Under the pieces are notes generated by a model that did no database searches, had not been told where the DNA came from, and saw nothing but the letters and a program-made list of their open reading frames with translations. DNA of 21,539 bases from Hydrogenophaga sp. (lineage in GTDB: Bacteria; Pseudomonadota; Gammaproteobacteria; Burkholderiales; Burkholderiaceae_C), in NCBI GenBank assembly GCA_030684755.1, contig JAUXXN010000684.1, positions 1-21,539 of the forward strand, written 5' to 3'. Both the position numbers and the translations under genes were made by a program. Shown here one piece after another: positions 7,475 through 14,107 of this stretch (position 1 is its first letter; each line of letters starts with the position of its first letter).

Positions 7475-8128
7475 TCAATACGTCCAGAGCGCGATCACCA
7501 GCAGCGTGCAGCCGGCGGCGGCAAAGTCGTCCAGCAGAATGCCGAAGCCGCCGCGTGGACCGAAGCCTTTGAAGGTTTGGTCGGCCCAGGCCATGGGGCC
7601 AAATTTCACCGCGTCGAAAAACCGGAACAGCGCAAACGCCGCCAACTGGCCCCAAAAACCAGCGGGCGTGACCAGCCACAGCACCAGCCAGAACGCGACC
7701 ACCTCGTCCCACACGATGTGGCCCGAATCGGCCACGCGCATGTGTTGCGCGGTGACGGTGCAAGCCCACCAGCCCACCAAGGTGCCCACACCAATCAGGG
7801 TGGCCCAGCCGAGGTCCGACATGAACGGCTGCAACACCACAAACGCGGCCCAAGCCCAGAGCGTGCCCGCTGTGCCCGGCGCAACACGCGACAAACCCGA
7901 ACCCGCGCCCAGCGCAATAAAGTGCGCCGGATGGGACAACACGAACGCCCAAGTGGGCCGCACGATGGGCGGGGCGGCGGGTGGCGAGGCAGGCGCGAAA
8001 GCAGGTGGCAAAGCGTTCAACATGGCAGGCGCCAAGGCGGGCTCCAACGCGGCAGGGGCTGTTGTGGCGTGGGTTGACGGCGCGGCGGTGGGGTCGGGTT
8101 CAAGCATGGTCAGTGGATGGTCGGGCAT
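7475..8128 (-). CDS. pgpA: Phosphatidylglycerophosphatase A
   Basis: PgpA removes the phosphate from phosphatidylglycerophosphate to give phosphatidylglycerol at the inner membrane. The family core starts near residue 58 (PTWAFVLSHPAHFIALG). It holds SRVAPGTAGTLWAW, then GHIVWDEVVAFW, and a late block FRFFDAVKFGPMAWAD ending GGFGILLDDFAAA, plus several hydrophobic segments. An unusual 55-residue Ala/Pro-rich extension precedes the core; family members are normally about 160-175 residues. In-frame ATGs at 8107 and 8023 could be the real start. The ATG at 8128 has a purine-rich GGGAGAGAG upstream, formed by one arm of a palindrome. Function is sure; the start is not. Confidence 0.9.
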   Translation of the reverse strand: MPDHPLTMLEPDPTAAPSTHATTAPAALEPALAPAMLNALPPAFAPASPPAAPPIVRPTWAFVLSHPAHFIALGAGSGLSRVAPGTAGTLWAWAAFVVLQPFMSDLGWATLIGVGTLVGWWACTVTAQHMRVADSGHIVWDEVVAFWLVLWLVTPAGFWGQLAAFALFRFFDAVKFGPMAWADQTFKGFGPRGGFGILLDDFAAAGCTLLVIALWTY

Positions 8129-8134
8129 GTCTTG

Positions 8135-8162
8135 CGCTCTCTCCCGCGAGCGGGAGAGAGCG
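8135..8162. repeat. REP-like perfect palindrome between thiL and pgpA
   Basis: Thirteen-base perfect arms, CGCTCTCTCCCGC (8135-8147) and GCGGGAGAGAGCG (8150-8162), flank GA. It lies in the 56-bp gap between the thiL stop and the pgpA start, 7 bp from the latter. Short GC-rich palindromes of this CTCTCCCGC type are often dispersed through betaproteobacterial intergenic DNA. In RNA it would form a very stable hairpin. No T-run follows in the minus direction, so it is not a classical terminator. Confidence 0.75.
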
Positions 8163-8184
8163 GGGGTCTGGGCGCGCCTGCGGG

Positions 8185-9159
8185 TCAGCCAAAGTGGTCA
8201 AAACCCCTCGGGCTCAGCGTTGCCTGTTCTCCAGCCGCATTCAGCAGCCACAGCCCGGGCGCAGCGTTGATGTGGCCGATGCGCTGCACCGGCGTTTGGC
8301 TGGTCTGTGCCGCAGCGGCCACGGCAGCGCGTTGGGCCGGGGCGGCTGTGAACAGCAGCTCGTAATCATCGCCGCCGTGGAGCAGGCAGTCCAGCCGCTG
8401 CGCCTCAGGCAGTGCTTGCAGGTCGGGGGCCACGGGCAGCAGGGCTTGGTGGATGGTGGCGCCCACACCGCTGGCATGCAAGATGTGACCCAGGTCGCCC
8501 GCGAGGCCGTCGCTCAGGTCCAGCGCGGCGTGTGCCAAGCCAGCCAGGGCTTGGCCCAGGGCCAGGCGCGGGGTGGGGCGTTCCAGCCGTGGGCGCAGCC
8601 GGTGCAGGGCGCCGGGGAGGGTGTGATGCTGTGCCCAGTCGGTGCCCAGCAGCAGTTCCAGCTCCAACCGCGCTTCGCCGGTGCGCCCACTCAGGTACAG
8701 GTCGTCGCCCGGCTGCGCGGCGCTGCGTCGCAGGGCTTGGCCAGGTTGCAGTTCGCCGAACACGGTGATACAGATATTGAGCGGGCCGCGTGTGGTGTCG
8801 CCGCCCACCAGCGGGCAGGCGTGGGTGTCGGCCAGGGCAAACAGGCCTTGGGCAAAGGCGCTGAGCCAGGCGTTGTCGGCTTGGGGCAGGGCCAGCGCCA
8901 GGGTGAATCCGAGTGGGCGGGCACCCATGGCGGCCAAGTCGCTCAGGTTGACGGCCAGCGCTTTGTGGCCGAGCGCGGCGGGGTCGACATCGGCAAAAAA
9001 ATGGCGGCCTTGCACCAGCATGTCGCTGGAGATGGCGAGCTGGTGGCCGGGTGCGGGTTGTAGCAGGGCGCAGTCGTCGCCAATACCCAGCACCACCTGA
9101 GCGGGTTGGGGTTGGGTATGGCGCTGAAAGTGGCGCCGAATCAGTTCGAATTCACCCAT
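8185..9159 (-). CDS. thiL: Thiamine-monophosphate kinase
   Basis: A 324-residue kinase of the ThiL/PurM-like superfamily. It phosphorylates thiamine monophosphate to thiamine pyrophosphate using ATP. It starts MGEFELIRRHF, followed by GIGDDCALL (25-33), SSDMLVQGRHFF, VNLSDLAAMGA (the Mg-nucleotide region), PLVGGDTTRG and later LDLSDGLAGDLGH; GGDDYELLF lies near the C-terminus. All are ThiL signatures. The start overlaps the end of the upstream SpecificRecomb gene by 8 nt, so translation is probably coupled. No TPP riboswitch is apparent upstream. Confidence 0.94.
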   Translation of the reverse strand: MGEFELIRRHFQRHTQPQPAQVVLGIGDDCALLQPAPGHQLAISSDMLVQGRHFFADVDPAALGHKALAVNLSDLAAMGARPLGFTLALALPQADNAWLSAFAQGLFALADTHACPLVGGDTTRGPLNICITVFGELQPGQALRRSAAQPGDDLYLSGRTGEARLELELLLGTDWAQHHTLPGALHRLRPRLERPTPRLALGQALAGLAHAALDLSDGLAGDLGHILHASGVGATIHQALLPVAPDLQALPEAQRLDCLLHGGDDYELLFTAAPAQRAAVAAAAQTSQTPVQRIGHINAAPGLWLLNAAGEQATLSPRGFDHFG

Positions 9160-11155
9160 GGGACGCGGGCTGTGGTGGCAGGCGTGGGGGCAGCAAGAAG
9201 CTCAGCGGCGCGGTCCGAAGGCGCCGACGCATGGCTGCGCGGATGCGCTGTCGGTTCACTTCGCTGATGCTTTGTGCGCGCAGCGCCAAGCGAAACGCCA
9301 AATAAAAGCTCACACCCAGGTTGATCGGACCCACCAGCGCAATGCCCGCCACAGCCCACCAAAAGGCGGGCTCCAAGAGCACGCCAAAGCCAATAGACGC
9401 TGCTGCCGCCGCCGCTTGTCCCGCAGCCAAGGTGACGTGGCGCACATCCAACCCCAGCCCAAAAAACACCGCAAAGGCGGGCACCAAACCAAGCATGAAA
9501 CCCAGCGATATGTTGGCCGCCAAGCCCGAGATGTTGTTGCGCCAAAAACTGGCCCAACGCGCTGCGCGGGCGGCACCCAGCACGCGGGTGAAGCGCGGGT
9601 TGTGCCGCACCGCCGAGTCCAGCTTGTGAAACACAAACCAGTTTTCTACCCAACCGGCCACGATGCTGGAGACAAACAACAGCACGCCGGTGAGGGCGGC
9701 AAACAGCAACGTGGGGCCGAGCAGGTGCAGGCTTTGCAGTACGTGCTGTGCTTTGTCGGCATCGATCATGGGTGCGCCGCTGGTGAACTGCAACGCCAAG
9801 CTGAGCAGCAGCACCACCGGCACCACCATGCCCACGTTGCCCACAATGGAGGCGATTTGCGAGCGAAACAGGTTGGCCACCTCGTCCACAAAACGGTGGA
9901 CCGCGCCCGGCTCGCGGATGCGTTTGAGCTTGGCCACCATGGCCGGGGCGGTCACGGCGGGCTGCTTGGTGGCCACGGTCAGGTGCAGCAACTGGATCAG
10001 CACGAAGAAAAAAGCGTAGTTCAAACCGGCGGCAAAACCGGCCCAGAAGGCCGACAAGCCCAACGCATACAGCGACAGCTTGATCCAGGTGGTCAGCCCC
10101 AGCAGCGCCCCGCCACCGGCGGCCTTGCCCAGCATTTGGCGGTATTCGGCGGCATTGCGGGTGATGTAGTGCTCGCCGCTCTCAGCGCTGCGTTCGGCCA
10201 CTTTGGCGGCGGTCAGGTGCGAACTGCTGGCAATCAGGGCGCGGACGCTGCGGTTGTCTTGCCCCACTTCGGCCAGATCGGCCAGCAGCGCGGCGGTGGC
10301 GCGTTCGGGCTGGTCGGATTGCAGACAGTCCAGCAGCTCTTGTATGCGCACCATGCGTTCGCGCAACTGGTGCAGCCGAAACACAATGCCCACCGACACG
10401 CCGTGCGCCTCCAGGTGCGAATACACGGTGTTGGCCGCCTTGTGGCAAGCGTCCAGCTGCCCGCTCAGTTGCGCGGCGGCTTGCAGCGCCTGCGGGCTGC
10501 GCGCGCCGTGCTGCTGCACCGCCTGGCGCAGCCGCTCCAGCAACGGGGGCAGCTCGTGAAACGGCCGCCCAGCCTGCGCTTGGGCCGACATGCGCATGCG
10601 AATTTCTGACGCAAAGCCGGCAGCACCCACCTGGCTGACACAGAAAACCAAGGCGTCCATGAGCGCGGTGTGCCAAAAATCGGGGGCTTGCGCGCTGGCG
10701 TCGACCTGCGCCGCAGGGGGCGCCAGCAGCAAGCGGTGCAGCCGTTTCAGCGTGGCCGTGTCCAGCGCTTTGAGCCAAAGCACATCGAAGCGCGTGGGCA
10801 GCAGCAGGCCAAACAGCTCGGCCAAGTCGGTGGTCTCGGGCGTGCCGGGCAACACCTTGCGGCGCAGCCGGTGGCCCAGTTCGCTCAAAAAAGCGGTGCG
10901 CGGGGCAAAACCATAGTCGGCCAGCAGCGGTGTGGCGTCCACCTGGCCCGCAAACTGCTGCCACCAGTCGCGCCAGCGCGCCAGCCACTCGGGGCGCGCC
11001 TGCACCGCGTCCAGCAACAGTCGCACACGCGCCACGCTGGCCTGGGGGTCTTTGGCGTCGCCGCGCACCCAGCGCAGCAAGGCAATCAGCCACAGGTGGC
11101 GTTGCGCCAACGGCGCCTTGGCGTCCAGCGCTTCAAGCAGATTGGAGAGTTCCAT
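9152..11155 (-). CDS. SpecificRecomb-family (Gcr-like) multi-pass membrane protein
   Basis: A 667-residue protein of the family databases call 'site-specific recombinase' (COG4389/Gcr). Residues 1-340 are a helical, charged, soluble-looking region. Residues 345-620 hold about seven hydrophobic segments, near 348-366, 370-392, 434-456, 477-500, 541-565, 575-594 and 599-620. A basic tail follows (NRQRIRAAMRRRLR, 634-647). I see no serine- or tyrosine-recombinase signature, so the recombinase label looks doubtful and the protein is better described as an integral membrane protein of unknown role. It overlaps thiL by 8 nt and follows apaG by 29 bp, so it is probably in the same transcript. Confidence 0.82.
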   Translation of the reverse strand: MELSNLLEALDAKAPLAQRHLWLIALLRWVRGDAKDPQASVARVRLLLDAVQARPEWLARWRDWWQQFAGQVDATPLLADYGFAPRTAFLSELGHRLRRKVLPGTPETTDLAELFGLLLPTRFDVLWLKALDTATLKRLHRLLLAPPAAQVDASAQAPDFWHTALMDALVFCVSQVGAAGFASEIRMRMSAQAQAGRPFHELPPLLERLRQAVQQHGARSPQALQAAAQLSGQLDACHKAANTVYSHLEAHGVSVGIVFRLHQLRERMVRIQELLDCLQSDQPERATAALLADLAEVGQDNRSVRALIASSSHLTAAKVAERSAESGEHYITRNAAEYRQMLGKAAGGGALLGLTTWIKLSLYALGLSAFWAGFAAGLNYAFFFVLIQLLHLTVATKQPAVTAPAMVAKLKRIREPGAVHRFVDEVANLFRSQIASIVGNVGMVVPVVLLLSLALQFTSGAPMIDADKAQHVLQSLHLLGPTLLFAALTGVLLFVSSIVAGWVENWFVFHKLDSAVRHNPRFTRVLGAARAARWASFWRNNISGLAANISLGFMLGLVPAFAVFFGLGLDVRHVTLAAGQAAAAAASIGFGVLLEPAFWWAVAGIALVGPINLGVSFYLAFRLALRAQSISEVNRQRIRAAMRRRLRTAPLSFLLPPRLPPQPASHG

Positions 11156-11184
11156 GTGCGGGCGCGCGGTGCAGAGCGGGCGGC

Positions 11185-11592
11185 TCAGTGCAACACGCGG
11201 GCCGGGCCTGCGCCGGTGCCCGAACCCGAGGCGCCAGCATGCAGCGCGAACTCGGGCACCGGCGCGTCGAAGCGCTCGCCGTCTTCGGCCACACAGAAAA
11301 AACTGCCGCGCATGCTGCCGTTGGGCGTGAGCAAGCGAGTGCCGCTGGTGTACTGAAACGACTCACCTGGGCGCAGCAGCGGCTGGTTGCCCACCACGCC
11401 CAAACCTTTCACCTCGTCGGTGTGGCCGCGCGCGTCGTCAATGATCCAGTGGCGCGCAATCAATTGCGCCGCCACCTCACCGGTGTTGGTGATCGTGATG
11501 GTGTAAGCAAACACATACAAGCCCTTGGCTGGCGAGGATTGCTCGCTGAGGTACTGGGGCTCTACGTCACAAGTGAACTGGTATTTGGGCAT
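11185..11592 (-). CDS. apaG: ApaG domain protein
   Basis: ApaG is a small fibronectin-III-like protein. It was linked to cobalt/magnesium resistance in Salmonella, but its biochemical role is unclear. Residues include [14 protein letters not shown] at the start, then [14 protein letters not shown] and [34 protein letters not shown] and [18 protein letters not shown] follow, the conserved family blocks. The chosen ATG at 11592 gives the family-typical MPKYQF start (135 residues); in-frame starts at 11601 and 11619 are possible. The C-terminal ~18 residues are Gly/Ala-rich and extend beyond the core. It is first in the minus-strand cluster and divergent from rpe, 82 bp apart. Confidence 0.92.
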   Translation of the reverse strand: MPKYQFTCDVEPQYLSEQSSPAKGLYVFAYTITITNTGEVAAQLIARHWIIDDARGHTDEVKGLGVVGNQPLLRPGESFQYTSGTRLLTPNGSMRGSFFCVAEDGERFDAPVPEFALHAGASGSGTGAGPARVLH

Positions 11593-11674
11593 GGGCGGCA
11601 TGTTACCGCGCCGCAGCAAGACCTTGCCTTGCCTGCGAAAATGCGGGCTTTCTCCCTTTCAACGCCTGCCAGCC

Positions 11675-12355
11675 ATGCCCCACACCTACCGCATTGCCCC
11701 GTCCATCTTGTCTGCCGACTTTGCCCGCCTGGGTGAAGAGGTGAAAAACGTCATCGCTGCGGGCGCCGACTGGATTCACTTCGACGTGATGGACAACCAC
11801 TACGTGCCCAACCTCACCTTCGGCCCCATGGTCTGCCAAGCCCTCAAGCCGCACGCCAAAAAGCCCGACGGCACGCCAGTGCCCATCGACGTGCATTTGA
11901 TGATCCAGCCGGTGGACGCACTCGCCGGGGCCTTCATCGACGCCGGGGCCGATCTGGTCAGCTTTCACCCGGACGCATCCGCCCACGTCCACCGCAGCGT
12001 GCAGGCCATCAAGGCCCGTGGCTGCAAAGCGGGCCTGACCTTCAACCCGGCGCAGCCGCTGGACGTGCTGGACTATCTGATCGACGACATCGACCTGATT
12101 TTGATCATGAGCGTCAACCCCGGCTTTGGCGGCCAAAGCTTTATCGACTCGGCACTGCGCAAGATCGAAGCCGCCCGCAAACGCATCGAAGCCAGCGGCA
12201 AAGACATCCGCCTGGAGGTGGATGGCGGCATCAAGGCCGACAACATCCGCCGCGTGGCCGATGCTGGTGCGGACACCTTCGTGGCCGGCAGCGCCATTTT
12301 TGGCAAGACCGACTACAAAAGCGTGATCGATGACATGCGCCGGGCGCTGGTTTGA
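11675..12355 (+). CDS. rpe: Ribulose-phosphate 3-epimerase
   Basis: A 226-residue TIM-barrel enzyme. It interconverts D-ribulose 5-phosphate and D-xylulose 5-phosphate in the pentose phosphate pathway or Calvin cycle. Signatures are [16 protein letters not shown] at the N-terminus, then [17 protein letters not shown] (metal and catalytic residues), [26 protein letters not shown] and AGSAIFG. The ATG at 11675 gives the usual [12 protein letters not shown] start, although no clear Shine-Dalgarno precedes it; the longer frame back to 11525 overlaps apaG and is unlikely. Its TGA shares TGATG with the gph start. Confidence 0.95.
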   Translation: MPHTYRIAPSILSADFARLGEEVKNVIAAGADWIHFDVMDNHYVPNLTFGPMVCQALKPHAKKPDGTPVPIDVHLMIQPVDALAGAFIDAGADLVSFHPDASAHVHRSVQAIKARGCKAGLTFNPAQPLDVLDYLIDDIDLILIMSVNPGFGGQSFIDSALRKIEAARKRIEASGKDIRLEVDGGIKADNIRRVADAGADTFVAGSAIFGKTDYKSVIDDMRRALV

Positions 12356-13050
12356 TGTTGGTCGGTATGCGAGCCGTCATCATCGACCTCGACGGCACGC
12401 TGGTGGACACCCTGGGTGACTTTGAAGTGGCGCTCAACCGCACCATGGCCGATCTGGGTTTGCCCGGGGTGGACCGGGCTGCGGTGGAGCGCACTGTGGG
12501 CAAGGGCTCTGAGCATTTGATTCGCAGCCTGCTGGCCGAGCAGTTGCGCCGCCCTGAGGTGATCGGCTGCGGCGAGGCCTGCCCGGCCATGAGCGTGGAC
12601 GCGCTCTATGAACGCGCTTGGCGCCAGTACCAGCACCACTACCTGAGCATCAATGGTCAGTTTGCCGATGTGTATCCGGGGGTGGAAGCCGGTTTGCGCG
12701 CTTTGCAAGCGGCCGGTTTGCCACTCGCGTGCCTGACGAACAAGCCCCTGGCGTTTGCCCAAGATTTGTTGAAAGCCAAAGGGTTGGACGGTTTTTTCAG
12801 TTACGTGTTTGGCGGTGACAGCTTTGAGCGCAAGAAGCCCGATCCGCTGCCTTTGCTGAAAACTTGCGAAGCCCTGGGCACCTTGCCGTCGCAAACCGTG
12901 ATGGTGGGGGATTCGCAAAACGACGCCCTAGCGGCACGCGCCGCGGGTTGTCCGGTGGTGTTGGTCACCTACGGCTACAACCACGGCCAGCCCATTGCAC
13001 AGGCGCCGCACGACCGGCTGATCGATTCGTTGGCCGATCTCCTGAATTGA
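12355..13050 (+). CDS. gph: Phosphoglycolate phosphatase (HAD family)
   Basis: A 231-residue HAD-superfamily phosphatase. It dephosphorylates 2-phosphoglycolate, formed by DNA repair or by Rubisco oxygenation. Motif I is DLDGTLVDT (nucleophile D11, D13). Motif II is CLTNKP, motif III is the lysine in ERKKPDP, and motif IV is VGDSQNDALAARAAG. The ATG at 12355 overlaps the rpe stop in TGATG, implying translational coupling; an ATG at 12367 is an alternative. The rpe-gph pairing is common in proteobacteria. A strong hairpin 3 bp beyond the stop ends the unit. Confidence 0.93.
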   Translation: MLVGMRAVIIDLDGTLVDTLGDFEVALNRTMADLGLPGVDRAAVERTVGKGSEHLIRSLLAEQLRRPEVIGCGEACPAMSVDALYERAWRQYQHHYLSINGQFADVYPGVEAGLRALQAAGLPLACLTNKPLAFAQDLLKAKGLDGFFSYVFGGDSFERKKPDPLPLLKTCEALGTLPSQTVMVGDSQNDALAARAAGCPVVLVTYGYNHGQPIAQAPHDRLIDSLADLLN

Positions 13051-13052
13051 CA

Positions 13053-13075
13053 GCTCTGGCGCGCAGCGCCAGAGC
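13053..13075. terminator. Bidirectional hairpin between gph and the chalcone-isomerase-like gene
   Basis: Perfect 10-bp arms, GCTCTGGCGC (13053-13062) and GCGCCAGAGC (13066-13075), flank a 3-nt loop. In the plus direction GTGGGGTTTCTTC follows, which is only moderately T-rich. The site lies 3 bp after the gph stop and 12 bp after the stop of the converging minus-strand gene. It therefore probably ends both transcripts. Confidence 0.75.
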
Positions 13076-13086
13076 GTGGGGTTTCT

Positions 13087-13686
13087 TCAGGATTTTTTCC
13101 CGCCCAACAACGCTTCCTTCAGTTGCCAGTCGGCGGGCTTGGGGCCCAGCCAGATGCGCATCAGAGCGTTATAAAACTCAGGCTCTTTGAAGGGCTCACC
13201 TTCAACCTTGCCTTTGATGGTGAGTACCGTACCGGTGCCTGGCACCCAGTCCACCATGAAGGTTTCGCCTTCCTTCAGCCGCTTGTGGTCAGAGAACACC
13301 TGGCTCATGCGCAGTACGCCGGGAATCAATTTCGAAAATTCGCTGCGATCCATATTGTCTTGCATGCCGCGTGAAAACAGCTTACCGAGTTCGGTGGAAT
13401 CGATTTCGCGCAGCATGGTCATGGTCAGGCGCTTGGGACCTGGCGCGGCCAATACTGCTTCGGTGGTGGTGGCCTTCTGACTCAGGTACAGACCGGCGGT
13501 GTACACCTTGAACACAGCCTTGTAGCGCACCCCGGCGCCGTTGAGAACTAGCTTACTGCCGTTTGCGGTGATGCTTTCTTGCAGCTGAACCCCACTCACA
13601 TCCACTGTGGAAGCGGCCCCAGCAGCCGGAAAAAAGCCCAGGCAAAGCGCCAGCAAAGGGCCACAGAATCTTTGGGAGTTTTTCAT
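13087..13686 (-). CDS. Periplasmic chalcone isomerase-like protein
   Basis: A 199-residue protein with an N-terminal signal peptide (KNSQR, a hydrophobic stretch, cleavage near AAGAAS at about 22-26). The body matches the bacterial chalcone-isomerase-like family (Chalcone_3 type). Blocks include GSKLVLNGAGVRYKAVFKVYTAGLYL, then LTMTMLREIDSTELGKLFSRGM, MVDWVPGTGTVLTIKGK and FYNALMRIWLGPKPAD. The fold is shared with plant chalcone isomerases, but bacterial secreted members have no settled function and flavonoid chemistry should not be assumed. It converges on gph and is divergent from the trp operon. Its upstream region carries a 12-bp palindrome inside a plausible promoter spacer. Confidence 0.85.
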   Translation of the reverse strand: MKNSQRFCGPLLALCLGFFPAAGAASTVDVSGVQLQESITANGSKLVLNGAGVRYKAVFKVYTAGLYLSQKATTTEAVLAAPGPKRLTMTMLREIDSTELGKLFSRGMQDNMDRSEFSKLIPGVLRMSQVFSDHKRLKEGETFMVDWVPGTGTVLTIKGKVEGEPFKEPEFYNALMRIWLGPKPADWQLKEALLGGKKS

Positions 13687-13730
13687 AGGAATGTGGCCGC
13701 TGCTAGGCAGCTCAAAAGGGATTTAAAAAA

Positions 13731-13742
13731 GAACGATCGTTC
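13731..13742. promoter_or_regulatory. 12-bp perfect palindrome, candidate TetR-type operator
   Basis: GAACGATCGTTC is its own reverse complement and lies in AT-rich DNA 45-56 bp upstream of the chalcone-isomerase-like gene. On the minus strand it lies between a poor -35 (TTTTTA) and a -10-like TTAAAT at 17-18 bp spacing, the classical place for a repressor. GATCGTTC-like symmetric cores are typical of TetR-family operators, but no tetR gene is in the window. Confidence 0.5.
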
Positions 13743-13753
13743 GTTAAAAATTC

Positions 13754-13779
13754 ATTTTGGCCAGTTTGGGTGCCAAAAT
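13754..13779. promoter_or_regulatory. Inverted repeat with 8-bp arms in the trpE upstream region
   Basis: ATTTTGGC (13754-13761) and GCCAAAAT (13772-13779) flank 10 bp. A nested shorter repeat TTTGG-GTG-CCAAA overlaps it (13765-13777). It is upstream of the putative trp promoter and downstream of the palindrome at 13731. It may bind a regulator of either divergent gene; none is identified. Confidence 0.4.
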
Positions 13780-13823
13780 CAACAGGGTTTTGCCGGATGT
13801 CGTAGGTGTTGCATGGGTGGGTA

Positions 13824-13853
13824 AAGACACCCCTGCGACAGCTTTGCTACACT
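13824..13853 (+). promoter_or_regulatory. Putative trp operon promoter with extended -10
   Basis: A -35-like AAGACA (13824-13829) is 18 bp upstream of a -10 TACACT (13848-13853). The -10 is preceded by TG at the extended -10 position (13845-13846). The predicted start is about 13860-13862, at or next to the leader-peptide ATG. A short inverted repeat (GGGTG 13815-13819, CACCC 13828-13832) overlaps the -35 and could be a repressor site. Confidence 0.55.
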
Positions 13854-13861
13854 TTCGGTCC

Positions 13862-13945
13862 ATGTTCAACATATGCACACCCCATTCAGGTCATCTGCCG
13901 AGCCGCAATGGCCGGGGAGCCTGGCCCTGGCGCAAGCCAGCGTAA
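13862..13945 (+). CDS. Putative trp operon leader peptide (27 aa)
   Basis: A 27-codon frame, ATG at 13862 and TAA at 13943-13945, ending ...GRGAWPWRKPA. Two Trp codons (13922-13924 and 13928-13930) separated by a single Pro codon lie near its end and are followed by Arg, as in enterobacterial trpL. It is 163 nt upstream of trpE and immediately downstream of a promoter-like sequence. No Shine-Dalgarno precedes the ATG, and the predicted transcript start coincides with it, so the message may be leaderless; I recall a comparable arrangement for trpL in Sinorhizobium meliloti. A stalled ribosome at the Trp codons would alter folding of the downstream RNA. The peptide is inferred from context only. 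The gene symbol is left empty because homology cannot be checked. Confidence 0.6.
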   Translation: MFNICTPHSGHLPSRNGRGAWPWRKPA

Positions 13946-14050
13946 ACGTGCACCCTCCCCCCCGGGCGGTGCGTAGGTTCCGGTCTGCCCCATGGACCCC
14001 AGCCCGCGCCACCCCCTCCCCGAACCCGGCAGCGCGCCTGACCGGGCACC
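13914..14050 (+). promoter_or_regulatory. Candidate attenuator RNA with alternative pairings
   Basis: Several stems can form between the Trp codons and trpE. GGGGAG 13914-13919 can pair with CTCCCC 13955-13960. GCACC 13950-13954 can pair with GGTGC 13968-13972. The same GGTGC can instead pair with GCACC 14046-14050, contiguous with CCGGTC 13980-13985 pairing GACCGG 14040-14045; this is antiterminator-like. That stem excludes the compact hairpin CCCGG 14025-14029 with CCGGG 14042-14046 (inner CAG/CTG). The hairpin is terminator-like but no U-tract follows, so any termination may need Rho or another factor. Confidence 0.45.
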
Positions 14051-14107
14051 CCAGAAAAACGGTTTCACACGCTGCTATGTAGCAAAGAGCCGATGGAGCG
14101 ACTGAAC

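Larger units (their letters stand above)
13687..14107. other. Gene-poor regulatory intergenic region
   Basis: This 421-bp stretch separates the divergent chalcone-isomerase-like gene and trpE. Apart from the inverted repeats, promoter, short leader frame and RNA stems listed separately, I see only a small palindrome TGCTA-TG-TAGCA (14073-14084) just before the trpE ribosome-binding site. No protein-size gene is convincing here. Base composition is AT-rich at the left and GC-rich in the transcribed leader. Confidence 0.7.

Noticed and set aside
8185..9200. Possible TPP riboswitch for thiL
   Set aside because: thiL begins inside the end of the preceding gene, so there is no untranslated leader, and no THI-box-like sequence is seen.
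9158..10609. A 483-codon plus-strand frame
   Set aside because: It is antisense to the SpecificRecomb membrane protein and shows no recognisable domain; a shadow of GC bias.
13757..13861. Upstream extension of the leader frame
   Set aside because: The leader frame stays open back to 13757, but this part would lie upstream of the predicted transcription start and shows no start signal.
13873..14082. A 69-codon frame from a second ATG upstream of trpE
   Set aside because: It is in a different frame from the Trp-rich leader, has Pro/Ala-rich random-looking content, lacks a ribosome-binding site and ends 25 bp before trpE. A translated role is not excluded but nothing supports it.
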